From NCBI RefSeq assembly GCF_902806685.2, contig NC_048550.1, positions 7,173,383-7,237,382 of the forward strand: DNA of 64,000 nucleotides, in the 5' to 3' direction. The notes below the pieces were generated by a model. It did not search any database and was not told the DNA's origin. It saw only the letters and a program-made list of their open reading frames with translations. Position 1 is the stretch's first letter, and every line of letters begins with the position of its first letter. The position numbers and the translations under genes are program-made. Shown piece after piece: positions 1 through 12,937 of the stretch. Source of the DNA: Maniola hyperantus (lineage: Eukaryota > Arthropoda > Insecta > Lepidoptera > Nymphalidae).

Positions 1-1087
1 ATGAATAGTACCAATGGCCAAGATTCTTAACGTTGAATACCTATAGTGCCTCCACGAAAGGAGAACAAATTAGCATGTCACACATTAACATGCTGTAAGT
101 ATACCAGATGCAATTTTAACTTCAAAAAATGAAATTGCATGCTTATGAACCACATTTTTATGAAGAAAAATTAGAGAGTAAGTAAGAGTAAGGCTGAGAT
201 CTATTTGAGACTTTGTTTAAAATTAGAGAAAGGAATATGATTAAAAGTCTGAAAAAGACAATAAGGTACCTACCAAACGTTAAAAAAATCATCATCGCCG
301 CATACACTTTTTGCCAGGAAATGACGTAAAGGGCAACGCTCATTGGTAAGTCGTTCTTTTTATAAAAAAAAGTATCATGAAGTATAGATGCTCTTTAAAA
401 AAATTACTTTATGTTATTTTCACGGGTCACTTAAATTAATGTTTCCAAATAAGGTTGTTTCGATTTGCAAGGTTGCGAATTCAAATCCACACTATCACTT
501 ATGTAATCTTTGATATTATCGTCTGTACATCCTCTGAAGAGAAATTAATGTGATCAGCGAGTACATTCTCCAAGTCCAATGTCTTTAACACATAACACCT
601 GATCGCGAGCAACAACATTAACATTATGTAATACCGGTTTTTTCCCAAGTGAAATAACATGCGATAACGGTAATAAAACAAAAAAATGTTTTTAAATATA
701 AAACCGAGTGGTGCGCTTTCTTACTTAATGTTTCTTTTAACCATTGTTCAGTTAGTGATTCCAATTAAAGCTATATTGATATAAAAAGCAGTAGGTATAT
801 GTTTCAATGTAAGAGGTTAAACCGGATTGATTGCACCCATCTCCATTTACAAGCAGTTTCAAGTAGATACCAAGTATGTGTGGGGTCGTATACATTACCT
901 TTAATTAATTACAACCGTATATCATTGTGCTCTGTGACGAGGCAATGAAAATCAGTCTATGCCGGCGTAAGAAGATCTTACGTCAATAATGCACCTGAAT
1001 GGTTCATTGAAGGCAGTCACTCAGGATTAACTCACACTCATCACTATTCAACAGTAAAAAATAAAACTATCTAGGTAGGTACTAAAA

Positions 1088-1450
1088 TTACTTAATCAAA
1101 ACTCATCAGGGGGCACAGTAGTGCCCCCGCCAAGACGAGCCAAAGCTTTTCTCGAAGCGTTTCGTCGTATTTTCGAAATAGCTTTGGTCTGGATGACGTT
1201 AGAAAGCTGTAACTTTCAGGATAAGATGTCCTTGGCAGATTTATCAAACGTATCAAGTACTAATTATCTAGCCTTTGTGGTTTCAGATTTATTGACATTC
1301 AAAACCTCTAGTTAAAAATTCTAGGGTACTTCCTCATGTTTAGAAGGCTGAAATTTGGTATGTATTGAAATTTTACACAACAGTGCATTACTTTAAAAAA
1401 ATTGTTCCTACTTACTATATAACTTTTATCCCAAAATTCCCACAGGAATG
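1088..1450 (+). repeat. Unclassified repeat-like block starting with a GGGGGCAC hairpin
   Basis: It opens with a perfect 8-bp stem (GGGGGCAC, loop AGTA, GTGCCCCC) at about 1110-1129 and continues with a GC-mixed stretch unlike its AT-rich surroundings. The layout, a terminal hairpin plus non-coding body, resembles a dispersed non-autonomous element. No second copy is present in this window, so the repeat status is an inference. Confidence 0.3.
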
Positions 1451-4400
1451 GGAATTATTTACTTAATAAAATTAATATGAGACTGAGCCACAGCGAAGCG
1501 TAGAAGGGTTTAGCTAGTTTATGATAACTAAAGTATTTCGTAGCGCGTATTGCGTAGCGACGCACCATAACACTTTCATGTGTTTTCGTCTTTATAAATG
1601 ATGGATGGTGACCAGTAGGCTCGTATGAAATAAACTTTAAATACATAACACTCATAATCAAGGCATTGAACTTGTCCATGCCGACCGTGTGATTATCGAA
1701 ACCAGAATACTTTCACTTGAGGCTGGTTGCCGCGCGGATGAGTTTGACTACGAAAATTATAATAATTAAGAATATTGTATGGACGATGAGTCAGCTATAC
1801 GTGTAGATAATATGGTAGATAAGTCGCCGGTGTCATCGCGCTTGTTCGACCATTGTAACTCGTGCACTTTCAATCGGTTCGCCTTTTGTGGCCGAAGAAA
1901 GCGGAGACTTAATTTTCCTTTGTGTCTAATGAGATGGATTACACTAGCACGACTTGCTCTTAAGTCTGAACGTTTAGGAATTTTCCAGCTACACTCGTTG
2001 GCATAAAACAACGAAAAAAGCTAATATAGAACTTTGGACTAAAAGGAAGGACCTACCTACTTAATTAACGCATTCAATGAGCTAAATGTAACAAAATGAG
2101 CAGTTCCGCTAATTCAGCTAATGAATAATGAAAGTCAGTAAATATATTAAAATTAATAGATCTTTGGCATTTTTCTTATATACTCGTGTAAATTGTACGT
2201 TTTTTACTTATCCATACTTAAAGTAAAAAATCTCAAAAGAATTAAGTATATTTTGTTAAAATTGTTGAAATTTCTAAATGGTCAATGTGTACTAAGTATT
2301 TACTTACGAATCAAAATCCATTGGTCTGTTTTAGTCTTTCGCAAAGAAGAGAAGGCCAGAAGTAGATATACTTAAGTAGATACTTATTAATTATTTTTTT
2401 TTGAGAATTCGTGGCGTAATATACTATAATTAATTTAAACTATAAAAACATAATGTACATTACAAACTAATTAATAATTTAAACTAAAACTAAAACCTTA
2501 AAAAATATAACATTATAACTAAAATATATTATTAAAAGGAGTCCGAATTATATTTGTTGGTACCTATTTCTAAAACGGATAGGACAGTTTTTCGTTACAT
2601 AATTTCGTATTAAAGTATTCGTACGGTATTTTAGAAATCGGTATTTTTACGACCGAAAAAGTTACTAGTTAGAACTAAGTACAATTTCAATAGACATCTA
2701 ACATATTCAATCACTTAATTACATTAATACCAAGTTGAAGCTTGTTTATGGATCCAGTTCTAAATAATTCAAATGCTCTAAAGATGAATAAATAATTAGA
2801 TAAGTAGAGTAGGTACATAATATCTAAGTGTATCTCTACTTGATATTATGTAATTGATCAAATTAAACTCAGGAATTATTTAACCGCTAATTCAAATCAT
2901 CGAATTAGAAGACCACCGAAACTGAACAGCTAATAAATTCGACTCGGTAGACTATAATATTTAACTATAAGTAGTACTGTAGGTACTTAAATTATAGGTA
3001 AGTATGATTGTAACGTAATGCCTTATAATGTTTCTAAACTGTTTTATAAGCATTATGGGAATATTATGGTTCAAATTATTATATTGACCCGTTACGTAAG
3101 GAGCCGCCTACGACAACGTAAAAGACCTTTGCCGCCCATAAATAATGGTTAATAGCCAACCAATTATGAATAATGCTATGTTGTTGGTGATTTGAGACTG
3201 ACATACATGGAGCGCGCCGGCAACGACACGCGATGGCTGCAGCACAGGACGTCATACTGAACGAGTGCTCTACTTATTTGTAATACAAGAATCTAGTTAA
3301 GTATTGAAGCACGTTAACACTTCTGAGTACGACGGCGACGCGACGGTGCAACTCCGTTACAATGAAAAGTGTGAACGCCTCAAAGGTAAAAAAGTTTCTT
3401 CGCGCAGAAATGAGGAAGCGACGAGCGTAGCTCGCACTTACCGCAAACTAATAATAAACAAGTAAAAATGAATTTTTACGCACGAAAGTAGGTAGTATAC
3501 GTAGACGAGCGTTTTTCCGAAAGTTTTCTGCTGTTTCTTTATGTTTTCATCAGCTATGGAAAAATGAATTGTAGGTACGTACATACATAGTTCACAGCGT
3601 CGCTAGTAGAGAATTTCGTATTGCTATTTTTTTGAAATTAGCCAAGAAAAATGGAAATAATTTCTTTCAAAATAGCGAAGATTCAATATAGCTTAATTAT
3701 ATTGCAATATTAGCTAATCTCCGCGTCATCATCCGCGTGAATTTTTAAATGGCGGCTGACGCAGCTCTAGTTCCAATTTTGCCTACCTGAACAAATAAGT
3801 TGGTGGCATTGCACTATAAAAATGTACGTACCTATTACAATTTCTAGGAGCGTGTTGGACACTTTCCGGTGCGCGTTGTGTGTATTCCAAGTCTTAAAAG
3901 GCTATCTCGTCGGCGAGTTAACGAAGAAAATAAAATTTCAAACAGAATCAGTCACAGTGGACTTACATAACAAGAAGCCCACAGGCTATTTTGTGTTTTG
4001 TGAGAAAGATTTTGAGATAGGATTTATGAAAGAAAGAGGATGTTGCATATTTGGAATGGCGAGTTGTTTTTCCGAGTTTTAACTTTTCGAGTGTAAAATT
4101 GTGTGAAAAACTTTCTACCACTTCAACTGACTGAGTAAATTGTTTTGTAGGGATAACAACTTAAGTATATTTTGTAGGGATTTCAATGTTAAAATTGTGA
4201 GTATCTAAAGCCTAACTAAGTTATAGTAGGCTTACCTACTCTTTTTTAGTAAGCTTCTAAATGATGGATTAGATCACCTCTATTACTCAATCTACAGCTT
4301 TATAGTTCAAGGAAGTGATCAGATACGGGGTATTTTAGATAATATAGAGTTAAGTTATCTTTTACCACAGAATTAGTAATAATTTGGATTTCTGTGTCTT

Positions 4401-5154
4401 TTACCCTCTGCCATGCTAGCATGAAAAGATCAGATAGGCAGGACCTATCCTATATCAGGTATTAGTTTGCTTTCGAACTTTAAATAAGTGAGAATACTGA
4501 ATGACTTTCAACTTTCATGTGTCCATTGCTAGCCTGCATGAGTTGTGAAAATATGCGTTATCATTCAAATTGGGCCGTAAAAATAATGATGTAAGATGTA
4601 CACAACACCCAGTAATAATATGGTCACTTCTAAAGTTACAAGGTACAAGCACAAGATTATTTTGCAATTTTTTGTTATTGCCTAATTTGGGCTTTATTAT
4701 TATGTAGGAGTCGACTGTGTAATATTAGCGCAACAAAATATACTTATACGTATGACTCAATATGTATACTTAGTCAATTTCTTTAACCAGGACTTTCGCT
4801 CTGTCAAACTTAATGAAATACCTAATTAGGTACACTTTGTCAGGACGCGATCAAGAGTTACAAAAATACTCGTATTTGTACATACATTTCTACTAGAAGT
4901 TACACATTTTGGATTTATAATATATCTATTTTGCAACCGCATAGTGTCTTTCGTAAGCCTTCGTAACAAAAGATGTTTTCATGTTTAACTACAAGTATAC
5001 CTACATAGGTTTGCGCTTGACTGCAGTCATACCAAATAGTACTTACCTAGATGATGATCCTAAGGAGCGCCCCTGCCTAGAAGATGCCTATTTATAATTG
5101 ATATAGGGTTATTATGATATTGCAATGTTTGCCTATCGCCACGATCTTACGCAA

Positions 5155-5255
5155 CCTTATCAAGCGGCTCCCTGCGACTCATTTGATGTCATCTGTCCAC
5201 TGACCTAGTGGAGTGGGCTTCCAACTTCCAACCCTGCGCTTTCCGGTGCGAGGTT
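5155..5255 (-). mobile_element. RTE-type LINE fragment
   Basis: Read on the minus strand, this resembles the part near the C-terminus of lepidopteran RTE-type endonuclease/reverse-transcriptase proteins, where a G-R-P-P-T-R-W-x-D-D-I-K-R-like stretch is usual. Only about 100 bp remain and the frame is broken. A longer relic of what appears to be the same LINE lies at 53000-53345. The identification rests on family knowledge, not on a search. Confidence 0.5.
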
Positions 5256-5896
5256 GCTATTATAGCACATTCGTCACAGAATATAGTATTTAATAGTACT
5301 GTACTCTTGGCATTCTACGTGTATCGATTTTTGGAAATAAGTGCCCTACCCATTCATGGGGTCATTATGGTAACATAATAGTGGCAGTATAAGAAAACCG
5401 CCATTCGAACATCAGAACAATAATTATCATTTATCAGGACATTATTGAGGTTATCCTTAGCATTCGTGATTTACTGTCCTGGTTCAGTTGAACTGACTTA
5501 ACTGTTTTTCGCAAAAAGCGCATAGCACATAGGTAATACACGTAACACGATAATAAATAATGAATTCAATTATGTATAAAATAATTAACAAGAATGGAGG
5601 AAGACATTTTTAATGCTTTAAGCGCTTCATTAAAGCTATAGTAAGCATTAATGTAAGCGAAGTTTAATCAAGACGTCATTATACCATTACATCTTTACTT
5701 AATGAATGGCAATTAGTGGTTTTAATCAAGTGAGCTCAATAAGTATGTAATATCATTATAGGATTCTGTAAATAAGTAGTTAGTCGGTACCTACCCAGAT
5801 AAGTACTGGGTATTTACGTCTCTTTTTGCAGTTATGTTTTTAGGTTGAAGCTGTACTATCAAATGATGTAAGATTTACCAGATTAATTGCATAGGT

Positions 5897-6056
5897 AATG
5901 TTCGCGACAGGTCGATACTGCAATCGGGGTGGGGACACCCCGCACACCCGCACAGCCCCCACGCTGAATCGGTGCGGGATAGCGCGGGTGATGTGCGCGT
6001 GTGCGGTGCGTCCCCCGCCCTAAACCCCGATTGCCATGTTGACCTGTCGCGAACTA
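5897..6056. repeat. GC-rich foldback MITE, copy 1
   Basis: Left end GTTCGCGACAGGTCGA and right end TGACCTGTCGCGAAC are inverted copies, followed inward by CAATCGGGG and CCCCGATTG. The interior is very GC-rich and palindromic (CACCCCGCACACCC and similar) in AT-rich DNA. A second copy with the same ends lies at 37076-37221, which shows a mobile family. Confidence 0.75.
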
Positions 6057-6110
6057 AGTATACGTATGAATAAAAAATGTACGAATACTTGCCTATATAA
6101 TTTCAACTGG

Positions 6111-6425
6111 ATGGATGCCCGCGACTTCTTACACGTGGATTAAGGTTTGTTAAAATCCCGTGAGAAATAACTATTTTCCAGGATTAAAATAGTATATGTC
6201 CAAGATGCAAGCTGTCTCTGTGTTGGCTGTTTCAAGCTTTTAAAAAAATCCTTGGGAACTCTTCGATTTTCCGGGACCAAAAATAGCCTACCTCCTTTGC
6301 CGGGATGCAAGCTCCGAGTTCTCTGTAGGTAATGTACCAAATTACGTCTAAGTAACTCGGTTAAACGGCTGGGTCGTGAAAAGCAAGTAGACAGATAAAC
6401 ACACATTCGCATTTATAATATTTGT
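6111..6425 (-). mobile_element. Non-autonomous Helitron-like element (ATGCCCGCGACTTC type)
   Basis: The 3' terminal phrase GATGCCCGCGACTTC appears in reverse, and the other end has TTCGCATTTATAATATT. The body includes the usual phrase TTTTCCGGGACCAAAAATAG. It carries no coding capacity and the CTAG terminus is not intact. A short internal stretch reads open on the minus strand, but this is shared by the family and is not a gene. Confidence 0.65.
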
Positions 6426-6471
6426 AGAATGGATTATTAATTCTTTAATCTGAGATTAATAATGTATCCAC

Positions 6472-6512
6472 AGGAGATTTTATATTAGGTAGCTCCTAAT
6501 ATAAAATCTCCT
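6472..6512. repeat. Perfect 18-bp hairpin
   Basis: AGGAGATTTTATATTAGG is followed after a 5-nt loop (TAGCT) by its exact reverse complement. No other element is recognisable around it. Confidence 0.85.
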
Positions 6513-7357
6513 TGTTAAGATTTCGCTTCTCGACGTGTAGGTCTTAGATTATCTACTGTGTAGGTTATAGTGGTCGGTAGGTAAACATGGCGGCACCCGA
6601 AAAAAAGATAACGTGGGTTCCAAAATCAAACAGACAAGGTGCGTTGACCTCTACTTTGATACTGAGCAGGTCAAATGGGCCGTGACGTCATGACCAATAA
6701 CAATGCCTCTTGATACACACCATTCAATTCGCTAATACCCCTTTAATTGGTTGAGTGATTCGAAAAGTATCCGGCACAAATTGTCTGAACGCTGCATCAA
6801 TTGAATTCAAATTAAGCGTCGTATTATAATAAAATTGAAAGGGGGATCTGCATGTTTATAATATCAAGTAAACTTTATTTATTTTAAGTTAATTTTTTAC
6901 TGAGTATGGTAATATAATATTATGGTAATAAAGTCAAAGTCTGATTCATTCAAATTGGGTAAGTTCTTGGCTAATGGTAGGCATTGTACACTTTTTGATT
7001 TATTATTTTTATTTATTAAATTACGAACAGTTCCAAGGTTGCCACACAATTTGAGCCGGAGTCTAAATAAGAGTCGCCACTCAATGCAACCACCAGGTTC
7101 CGATAACTCATCGTTTGCCGTCTAAAAACCCGGGACAATGATCATATAAAAACTTAACAAAAAAGTTCAACGCGTTTCCATTGCTGTACAATACGTCACT
7201 GTTTTTTTTAAGAAAATGTAGCAGGTGTAGTGCGTTATTAGGTACCTCTATCCTCAGAAAAATTCACTTCCAATATTGAAGCGTTAACAATGACATTTGA
7301 TAAGTTCAATCAAAAATATGATGTGATTTAGTAAACATAATATTATTTCGTCAAACA

Positions 7358-7577
7358 TTTTTTTGTGATAAAACCACAAATTCAGGTTTTTCGTATTTTT
7401 CCATCACTTTTGCTATAAGAAATTGCTACCTGCCAAATTTCATAATTCTAGGTCAACGGGAATTACCTTATAGGTTTCGATGCCCTTGTCTAGACTCTTG
7501 ACAGACACGACAGACAGACACACAACGAGGTGATCCTACTAGGGGTTCTTATTTCCTTTTGAAGTACAGAACCCTAA
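7358..7577 (+). repeat. GGTTCCGTACC-type dispersed repeat, 3' part
   Basis: It shares with copies at 30749, 36392 and elsewhere the order: ACCACAAATTCA, AATTTCATAATTCTAGGTCA, CAGACAGACA, GTGATCCTA, CCTTTTGA, GTACAGAACCCTAAAA. Only the right half of the family consensus is present. It has no coding capacity. Confidence 0.7.
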
Positions 7578-7732
7578 AATTATTGAACTTAAATCCAAAC
7601 ACGAATATCAAAAACTAAACAAATGAGTCCAATTTCAACTGTCCTGCCATCAGAGAGTTCCAATGCCCACATCCCATATCCAACAGAAACGCTAAATGGT
7701 ATCTACCACGGTGAATTCATACCTACCATAAT

Positions 7733-7967
7733 CCCTACCCATATTAAAAATGCGAAAGTGTGTTTGTTTGTCGGTTTATTGGTTTGTCGTTCAATCACGT
7801 TGCAACGGGGCAACGGATCGACGTGATTTTTGCATGGGTAGTTAAAAACCGAGAGCTTCTTCTTATCCCGAAGATAAAGGCTTCTTTTTATCCAGGAAAA
7901 TCAAAGAGTTCCCACGGGATTTTTAAAAAACTAAATCCACGCGAACGAAGTGACGGGCATCAGCTAG
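7733..7967 (+). mobile_element. Non-autonomous Helitron-like element
   Basis: Starts near CCCATATTAAAAATGCGAAA and ends with GACGGGCATCAGCTAG followed by T, the A/T-flanked CTAG terminus usual for lepidopteran Lep1-type Helitrons. The interior has GTTGCAACGGGGCAACGGAT and AAATCAAAGAGTTCCCACGG. It encodes no protein. Confidence 0.75.
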
Positions 7968-10629
7968 TAATCTATATTATCATCCAAGCCATGCTGATGT
8001 CTGCATTTTTCCACTCAATCGGACAAAACGTAGTTGAAAAATTAGTTACCAATTTCGAAGGAATGACAAGATACGAACAAGTGAAACGAATAAAAAGCTT
8101 TTAGAGAAGTCCCGTATGTCGTACGATAATGATAAAGCGCTCTACATGGACAACTGTTGGCGGTGAATCGACGGAAGTCGCCGGGACGACGCGATATTTC
8201 GAGCGAGGCCCGCCGGTATGCGTAGCTTATGTAGGCATAGGTACCTTCTTCATTATCTTACTTTAAGTTTAATTTAAACCATTACTTACTTCGCAAATTA
8301 TAAGTGAGTTCCAATTTACGGATGATGCTTTGAATACAGTGCAAACCTGGAACCATTGAATTATTATTATACCTAAGTCTGGAAATTATTATTATTGACC
8401 AACAAAGAGGACTAAGAAAAATCCTTTTTTTTTCTTCCGAAGATATATATTGTACCTATAGTACAGACAGACAGTCAAGACAGAGTTTATTTATACTTCC
8501 TAGAAGGCTAAATTGCTTGATGAGAGAGTAAAGAGTAACTAGCCGAGGTCTAAGATGTGACTAGCTAGTTAGCTAGTTTTTACCAAAAGACTTCAGCTAA
8601 TCTAGGAAAAAGTTGAGATCGAAGATGACCAAACCATTCAGTACCAATATCTACCTACATAATATTTAGCTCTACCTTAACTACTACTTAAGTAGGTACC
8701 TATTACTTAATTAATTTTCCGCATCCGAGTATTCGAGATATCTATGGGTAGGTACCTACTAGGTATTGTATGATGAACTAGATTTATAAAAGACGCTCTT
8801 AAACAAATAACCCCTACAACAAATATTAATAAACATAAAGTTACAGACCAACTCAACAAAGATAACACTAGAGATAACTCCGCTACAATTGTAAGCTGTT
8901 AGAAGTTAGAACTATAAACGTTTGGGAATTGTGCAAAACAAATACAAGTAAGCTTACAGTTCGTACTTAGCTTAGAGTCATGACTTGGCTAAAACCGAAC
9001 TATTAGACTCAGCTCAGAAACCATGACAAAGAGACGAAATATTAAGCTATACCTACTAGGATAGGTATGTGCTTGATTTGCATTTGCCTTGGACTTAAAT
9101 AGAAAGGATATCCGTTTGTATTGTAAGTTTCCAAGTTATGTACAGTTAAGTATTATTATGTGTAAAATAACTAAATAGGTAACATATATCAGAAAAACCT
9201 GAAGGATAAACGTAACTTACAATGCCTTAACTTCCAAGCGTTTATGAAAGTCATTTATCTTCTGAATCTGACCAAGTACCCACACAAGAATCAATGATTC
9301 TAAAATATTTTCTGTAAAAACGAAACGAAGTTCTATACAAAATAACCTAGAGTTTGTATTGTAAGCTCTTGTACCACACGAGTAAATGCTTGTACCCTGT
9401 GTATAACTACAGTGGACTGCAGTAGGCCGTAGATGATGATATCTAGTAGGTATCAAAACCAGGTGATAAAAACAACAAGAGACATTATCTATCTGCACTG
9501 TTGCAGTTTTCGAAAAACGCTAAAAATTCGCTCCAGCTTTCGTTAGAGAGACACACACACAATTTGTTGACAACTTTTCCCAAACTTAACAAACCAAAAC
9601 AGTTCGATTCGCTCATACAAAGACGCACCCAGCCGCACCCCGTTTCCGGTGAATAGGGTAGAGAGGTACCTACATTATTAACAAAAACAGAAACAGATGT
9701 CTTATCTGATCCATGGACAAGGTAAGTTATTTATTAGGATGCAGGTTCTGTGCGAAATGACTCTTTAAGATGGCAATTATGCTATAAACAATTTAAATCG
9801 GCGGTAGTTATTAAGTTCGCGGAATCCTTCCCGGTTCGTGGACCTGGCAGCGATATGCTATGATCATGTTGTCGTATTAACACTTCACTTTCCCTGCAAC
9901 CCAGAATTTCAAGCATTTACTCATCTGCCGGCAAAGTGCGCGTAATTACAGGGGTTGTCCGAGCTCCCTCGCCAATGACGGAGAAAACTCTGAGACCCCT
10001 TAACAGATCGTCATTGATGGATCACTTTCTCGAAAATTGAACGAAAGTGTGTCGTGTGAAAAGGCCATTTTTATTATGGAATGTGCGGATAATTTTCAGT
10101 CGTTACCTCGACTGCATGTGGCATGACGTGCTTTCTTCTCCTGTGATAGATATTAAAGTGCCCACTCACAGCACAATATTTTCCTCCTCAAGTAAACCTA
10201 CATAAACAAATTGCGTGGGGTATGTGTATGCATCTACTTTTTCAAGGATTTTAAAGTCTTTAGTAAGTGTTCCAACTATGTAGGTACTAAAAGAATTCAA
10301 ACTTTGACAGAGACGCGATTTTTAAACAAATCGTTATTGAAATTTAATTAGGTAGTACGCATAAGTACGGACTTATACGGATAAAATTAATAATTGCTAC
10401 CTACCAGACTTCTTGATCCGGCTCGAAGGACCAAAGTTATATTAACATAATATAATCTTACATCATCAATAAGCCGCACGTAAATAGGTAATCAAGTTCT
10501 AAAAATTTAACGATTTATATAAAACATTTTAAAATAATAAAATATATATTATTTGATTTTAATATAATATATTTTATTATGATTTGAACGCATGCAAGTT
10601 TCAAAATAAAAGAAATGAACGCGTATAAC

Positions 10630-11160
10630 GAAAATGACTTGCGAGACGAGGCAGGAAGACTGGGGGGCGACGGGAGCTCGCCCCTCTACCCGCGCGCACC
10701 CCGCACCACACCCGCGGCCGCGAGCGTCGACGGCTAGCCAGCTGCGCGTTTGTCTTGCTTGCTTGTGTTTTTCGGTTATCGTAGTGAGATTGACGCTTCA
10801 TTCTTATTTTCTTTCGTTCAACAAGCAACAGAAACAAGTTTCTGTGCATGCGCGTGTGAAAAAAATACATTCACAGATGCGATTGTGTAATGATAATGAA
10901 CTGACTGAAAACAACGAATCGGACGTTGTAAACCTGTGCCGCTGTTCGGTGTTGTTGCTTGGATTCCAGTGCCTTTTGTCTGTAGTGAATAAAACAAGAG
11001 TGGTGCTATTTCGGTACCTACGTTCCTGTCAGGTTACACGCCTGTGAACCCAGCAGTGTGATCAGTGATTGTTGTCGTGGCCGGTTTCCGTGGAGGAAAC
11101 TTTCCAAACGTGCATCAAACAGTGGGTTATGCTTTCCTACCGAATGCGGGCTCGGCCTGC
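10630..11160 (+). promoter_or_regulatory. Probable promoter and 5' leader of the RhoGEF-like gene
   Basis: A GC- and CpG-rich block (CGCGCGCACCCCGC, CCGCGGCCGCGAGCGTCGAC) begins abruptly after very AT-rich DNA at about 10660 and leads into the first coding exon. Several upstream ATGs occur in other frames (for example at 10634), which is common for a long leader. No transcription start can be fixed from sequence alone. The call is inferred from base composition and from position just before a good splice donor. Confidence 0.4.
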
Positions 11161-11204
11161 ATGCATTCCATAGGGAAGCAAGTGCCGGCAATAAGCATTT
11201 TACG
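11161..11204 (+). CDS. RhoGEF-like gene, exon 1 (first 14 codons)
   Basis: ATG at 11161 opens a frame that reaches the donor TACG/GTGAGT at 11204/11205 with two bases left over. These join exactly to the first base of exon 2 (CG+G = Arg). The peptide begins MHSIGKQVPAISIL. The frame is open upstream only to a TGA at about 11059 and has no earlier in-frame ATG, so 11161 is the first possible start if this exon is used. The start context is weak (T at -3), and the next in-frame ATG, at 16130 in exon 2, has a better context (G at -3). Translation could therefore begin there, making this exon wholly leader. The phase match and strong donor support the exon; expression is not shown. Confidence 0.5.
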
Positions 11205-11510
11205 GTGAGTACCGAGTACAAACGTTCAAGTTCATCGTACTTTGACCTAAAAGAACCGACATAGACCGCAGTCGAAGCTTTATCGGTGTCAAATGTCAAC
11301 TCATTCAATAAATAAATGAGTACTTAGGTAGTAAATACAGCCCATTGAATTTAAGGAAATCAAATATAGTAAATGCATAAAGTAGTAATTACATAAGTAG
11401 TAAATAACAGACTTATAAAGCAATTAGGTAAAGAAACATGTCGGCTTCTGGTACATTAAGTAAGTAAGTAAGTACTTACATAGGTACTTATTCTGCTTTC
11501 GCCCTACATA

Positions 11511-11894
11511 TTTAATGGGGTAAGTCCCATTTGTTCTATAGAACTTGATGTCATCGGACAAAATGAGACAATATTATACTGATTTGTTCCATAAGAACAA
11601 TTAAGATAATTGTTTATAGAACCAAGTAAACAATCTTTCCTTTTTGTGGCAGAATGTAATCAGGATCATTTTAAGGTTTCCCTACCCGAAGGATGCCAAC
11701 GGCTCCCTAAAAATGATCCTGATGACATTTCACCTTTAAAAAAGAAAAGCTTGTTACGACTTCAAAGAAAAGCAAGCTCCAGGTGATAATATGCTAGTAG
11801 GTATGTAGTTCTATGGAACAAATAAGGATGAAATTATCTCATTTTGTTGAAAAATATCTAGTTCTATGGAAAAAATGGGACCTACCCATTTAAT
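11511..11894. repeat. Foldback element with nested inner hairpin
   Basis: The ends are inverted copies: TTTAATGGGGTAAGTCCCAT on the left and, reverse-complemented, ATTAAATGGGTAGGTCCCAT on the right, each followed by TTNTATAGAACT-like and ACAAAATGAGA sequences. The centre holds a second inverted pair, AGGATCATTTT and AAAATGATCCT, flanking CTACCCGAAGGATGCCAACG. It has no coding capacity. Confidence 0.7.
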
Positions 11895-12672
11895 GATAGC
11901 AACTTACTCAATAAAATCACAGTATGAAATCATAAAACCACATTAAAATTACAAAGTTGAAGACCTATCTTTATAATTGAAATAAAAACAAGAAGGTAAG
12001 TAAGTAAATTAGTAGGTAAGTAGTAGGACTTTTGTCTGCCACTTTTTGTGTTGAGTTTTTAATTTTTTTTTTAAATTTTTAATCGATGGGAGGTGCAAAC
12101 TTAGCTTGACCGGGCAGTACATGCAAAGTTATTAAGAGCTAATTACATTCTAAAAAAGGTAAAAGTACTTAATCTATTTAAATAGAAAAAAAAATTCTTT
12201 TAAGAAAGCTGTTTCTTTTTGGTAAAACACGTATGTATGGTTTTAGTAAAGATGTACCCCAGCAGTATCAGGCTTGAAGAAAAGTTAGAAAAATCTGTTG
12301 CAAGATTGAAAAGTGAAGCTAAATAAAACTGTTTATTAAATCTGCTATGGATAGCTATTTCTTTTGAATCATAAATGTTAATCTTTCGAAGAAAATTCTA
12401 GATGTTAAATATTCTATTTGCAAACCATTACAATCTTAACGCTTCACTGGAGTGATGAATTCAAACACTTGAAAGTGCTAGAAAAACAACATGGATCTGT
12501 CTTAAAGTGAAAAAACTATTTTGGTATTCATCTGTTCACAATTCGAGTGGTATTGTTGGTAGTTATCTGTTATTTTTTATACCTTTACAATACCTACTAA
12601 GCCAGTTAAGAGCAAAGTTTGTAAAAAGTTTCAAAGATAATGATAAAAAAGGTTATGATTTCTATTCTCAGA

Positions 12673-12868
12673 CTAGCTTATGCTCGTGACTTCGTCCGCT
12701 TGGACTACACAAATTTCAAACCTCTATTTCAGCCCCTTAGGGGTTGAATTTTAAAAAATCCTTTCTTCTATCTGCATGCCAAATTTCAGCCCAATCCGTC
12801 CTGTAATTTGAGCTGTGTGTTGATAGACCAGTCCACCTTTTCCTTTTATATATAGGCATATATTTAGA
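12673..12868 (-). mobile_element. Lep1-type non-autonomous Helitron
   Basis: On the minus strand it begins TCTAAATATATG after an A and ends CATAAGCTAG before a T, which is the Helitron rule (5'-TC, CTRR-3', A^T target). The body has AAAAGGAAAAGG, the TGAAATTTGGCATGCAGATA phrase and CCCCTAAGGGGCTG. The GACT tandem and part of the middle are deleted compared with the copy at 38511. Confidence 0.8.
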
Positions 12869-12937
12869 TCACGTAGATCTTAACGTTTTGTACTACCTAT
12901 TTGACAAGTTACTTGTGTTATGCTACCTATAATACAG

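Larger units (their letters stand above)
1..10600. other. Upstream intergenic region
   Basis: No coding exon could be supported on either strand. The reading frames present are short, mostly under 115 codons, and show no recognisable domain. The region is AT-rich and contains the separate repeats listed below. Unique GC-richer patches at about 3190-3450, 8150-8230 and 9840-10060 resemble no repeat I recognise. They could be regulatory or parts of an unseen gene, but nothing in them decides this. Confidence 0.5.

Noticed and set aside
3822..4082. 86-codon + strand frame
   Set aside because: No domain, no splice signals in support and composition like the surroundings; length is within chance for this much DNA.
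5897..6056. GC-rich block as a CpG-island promoter
   Set aside because: Its inverted ends and the matching copy at 37 kb show that it is a foldback element.
10634..11047. 137-codon + strand frame in the GC-rich region
   Set aside because: It lies in the presumed leader, has low-complexity composition (PAPHPRPRAS...) and no domain, and is in a different frame from the spliced gene.
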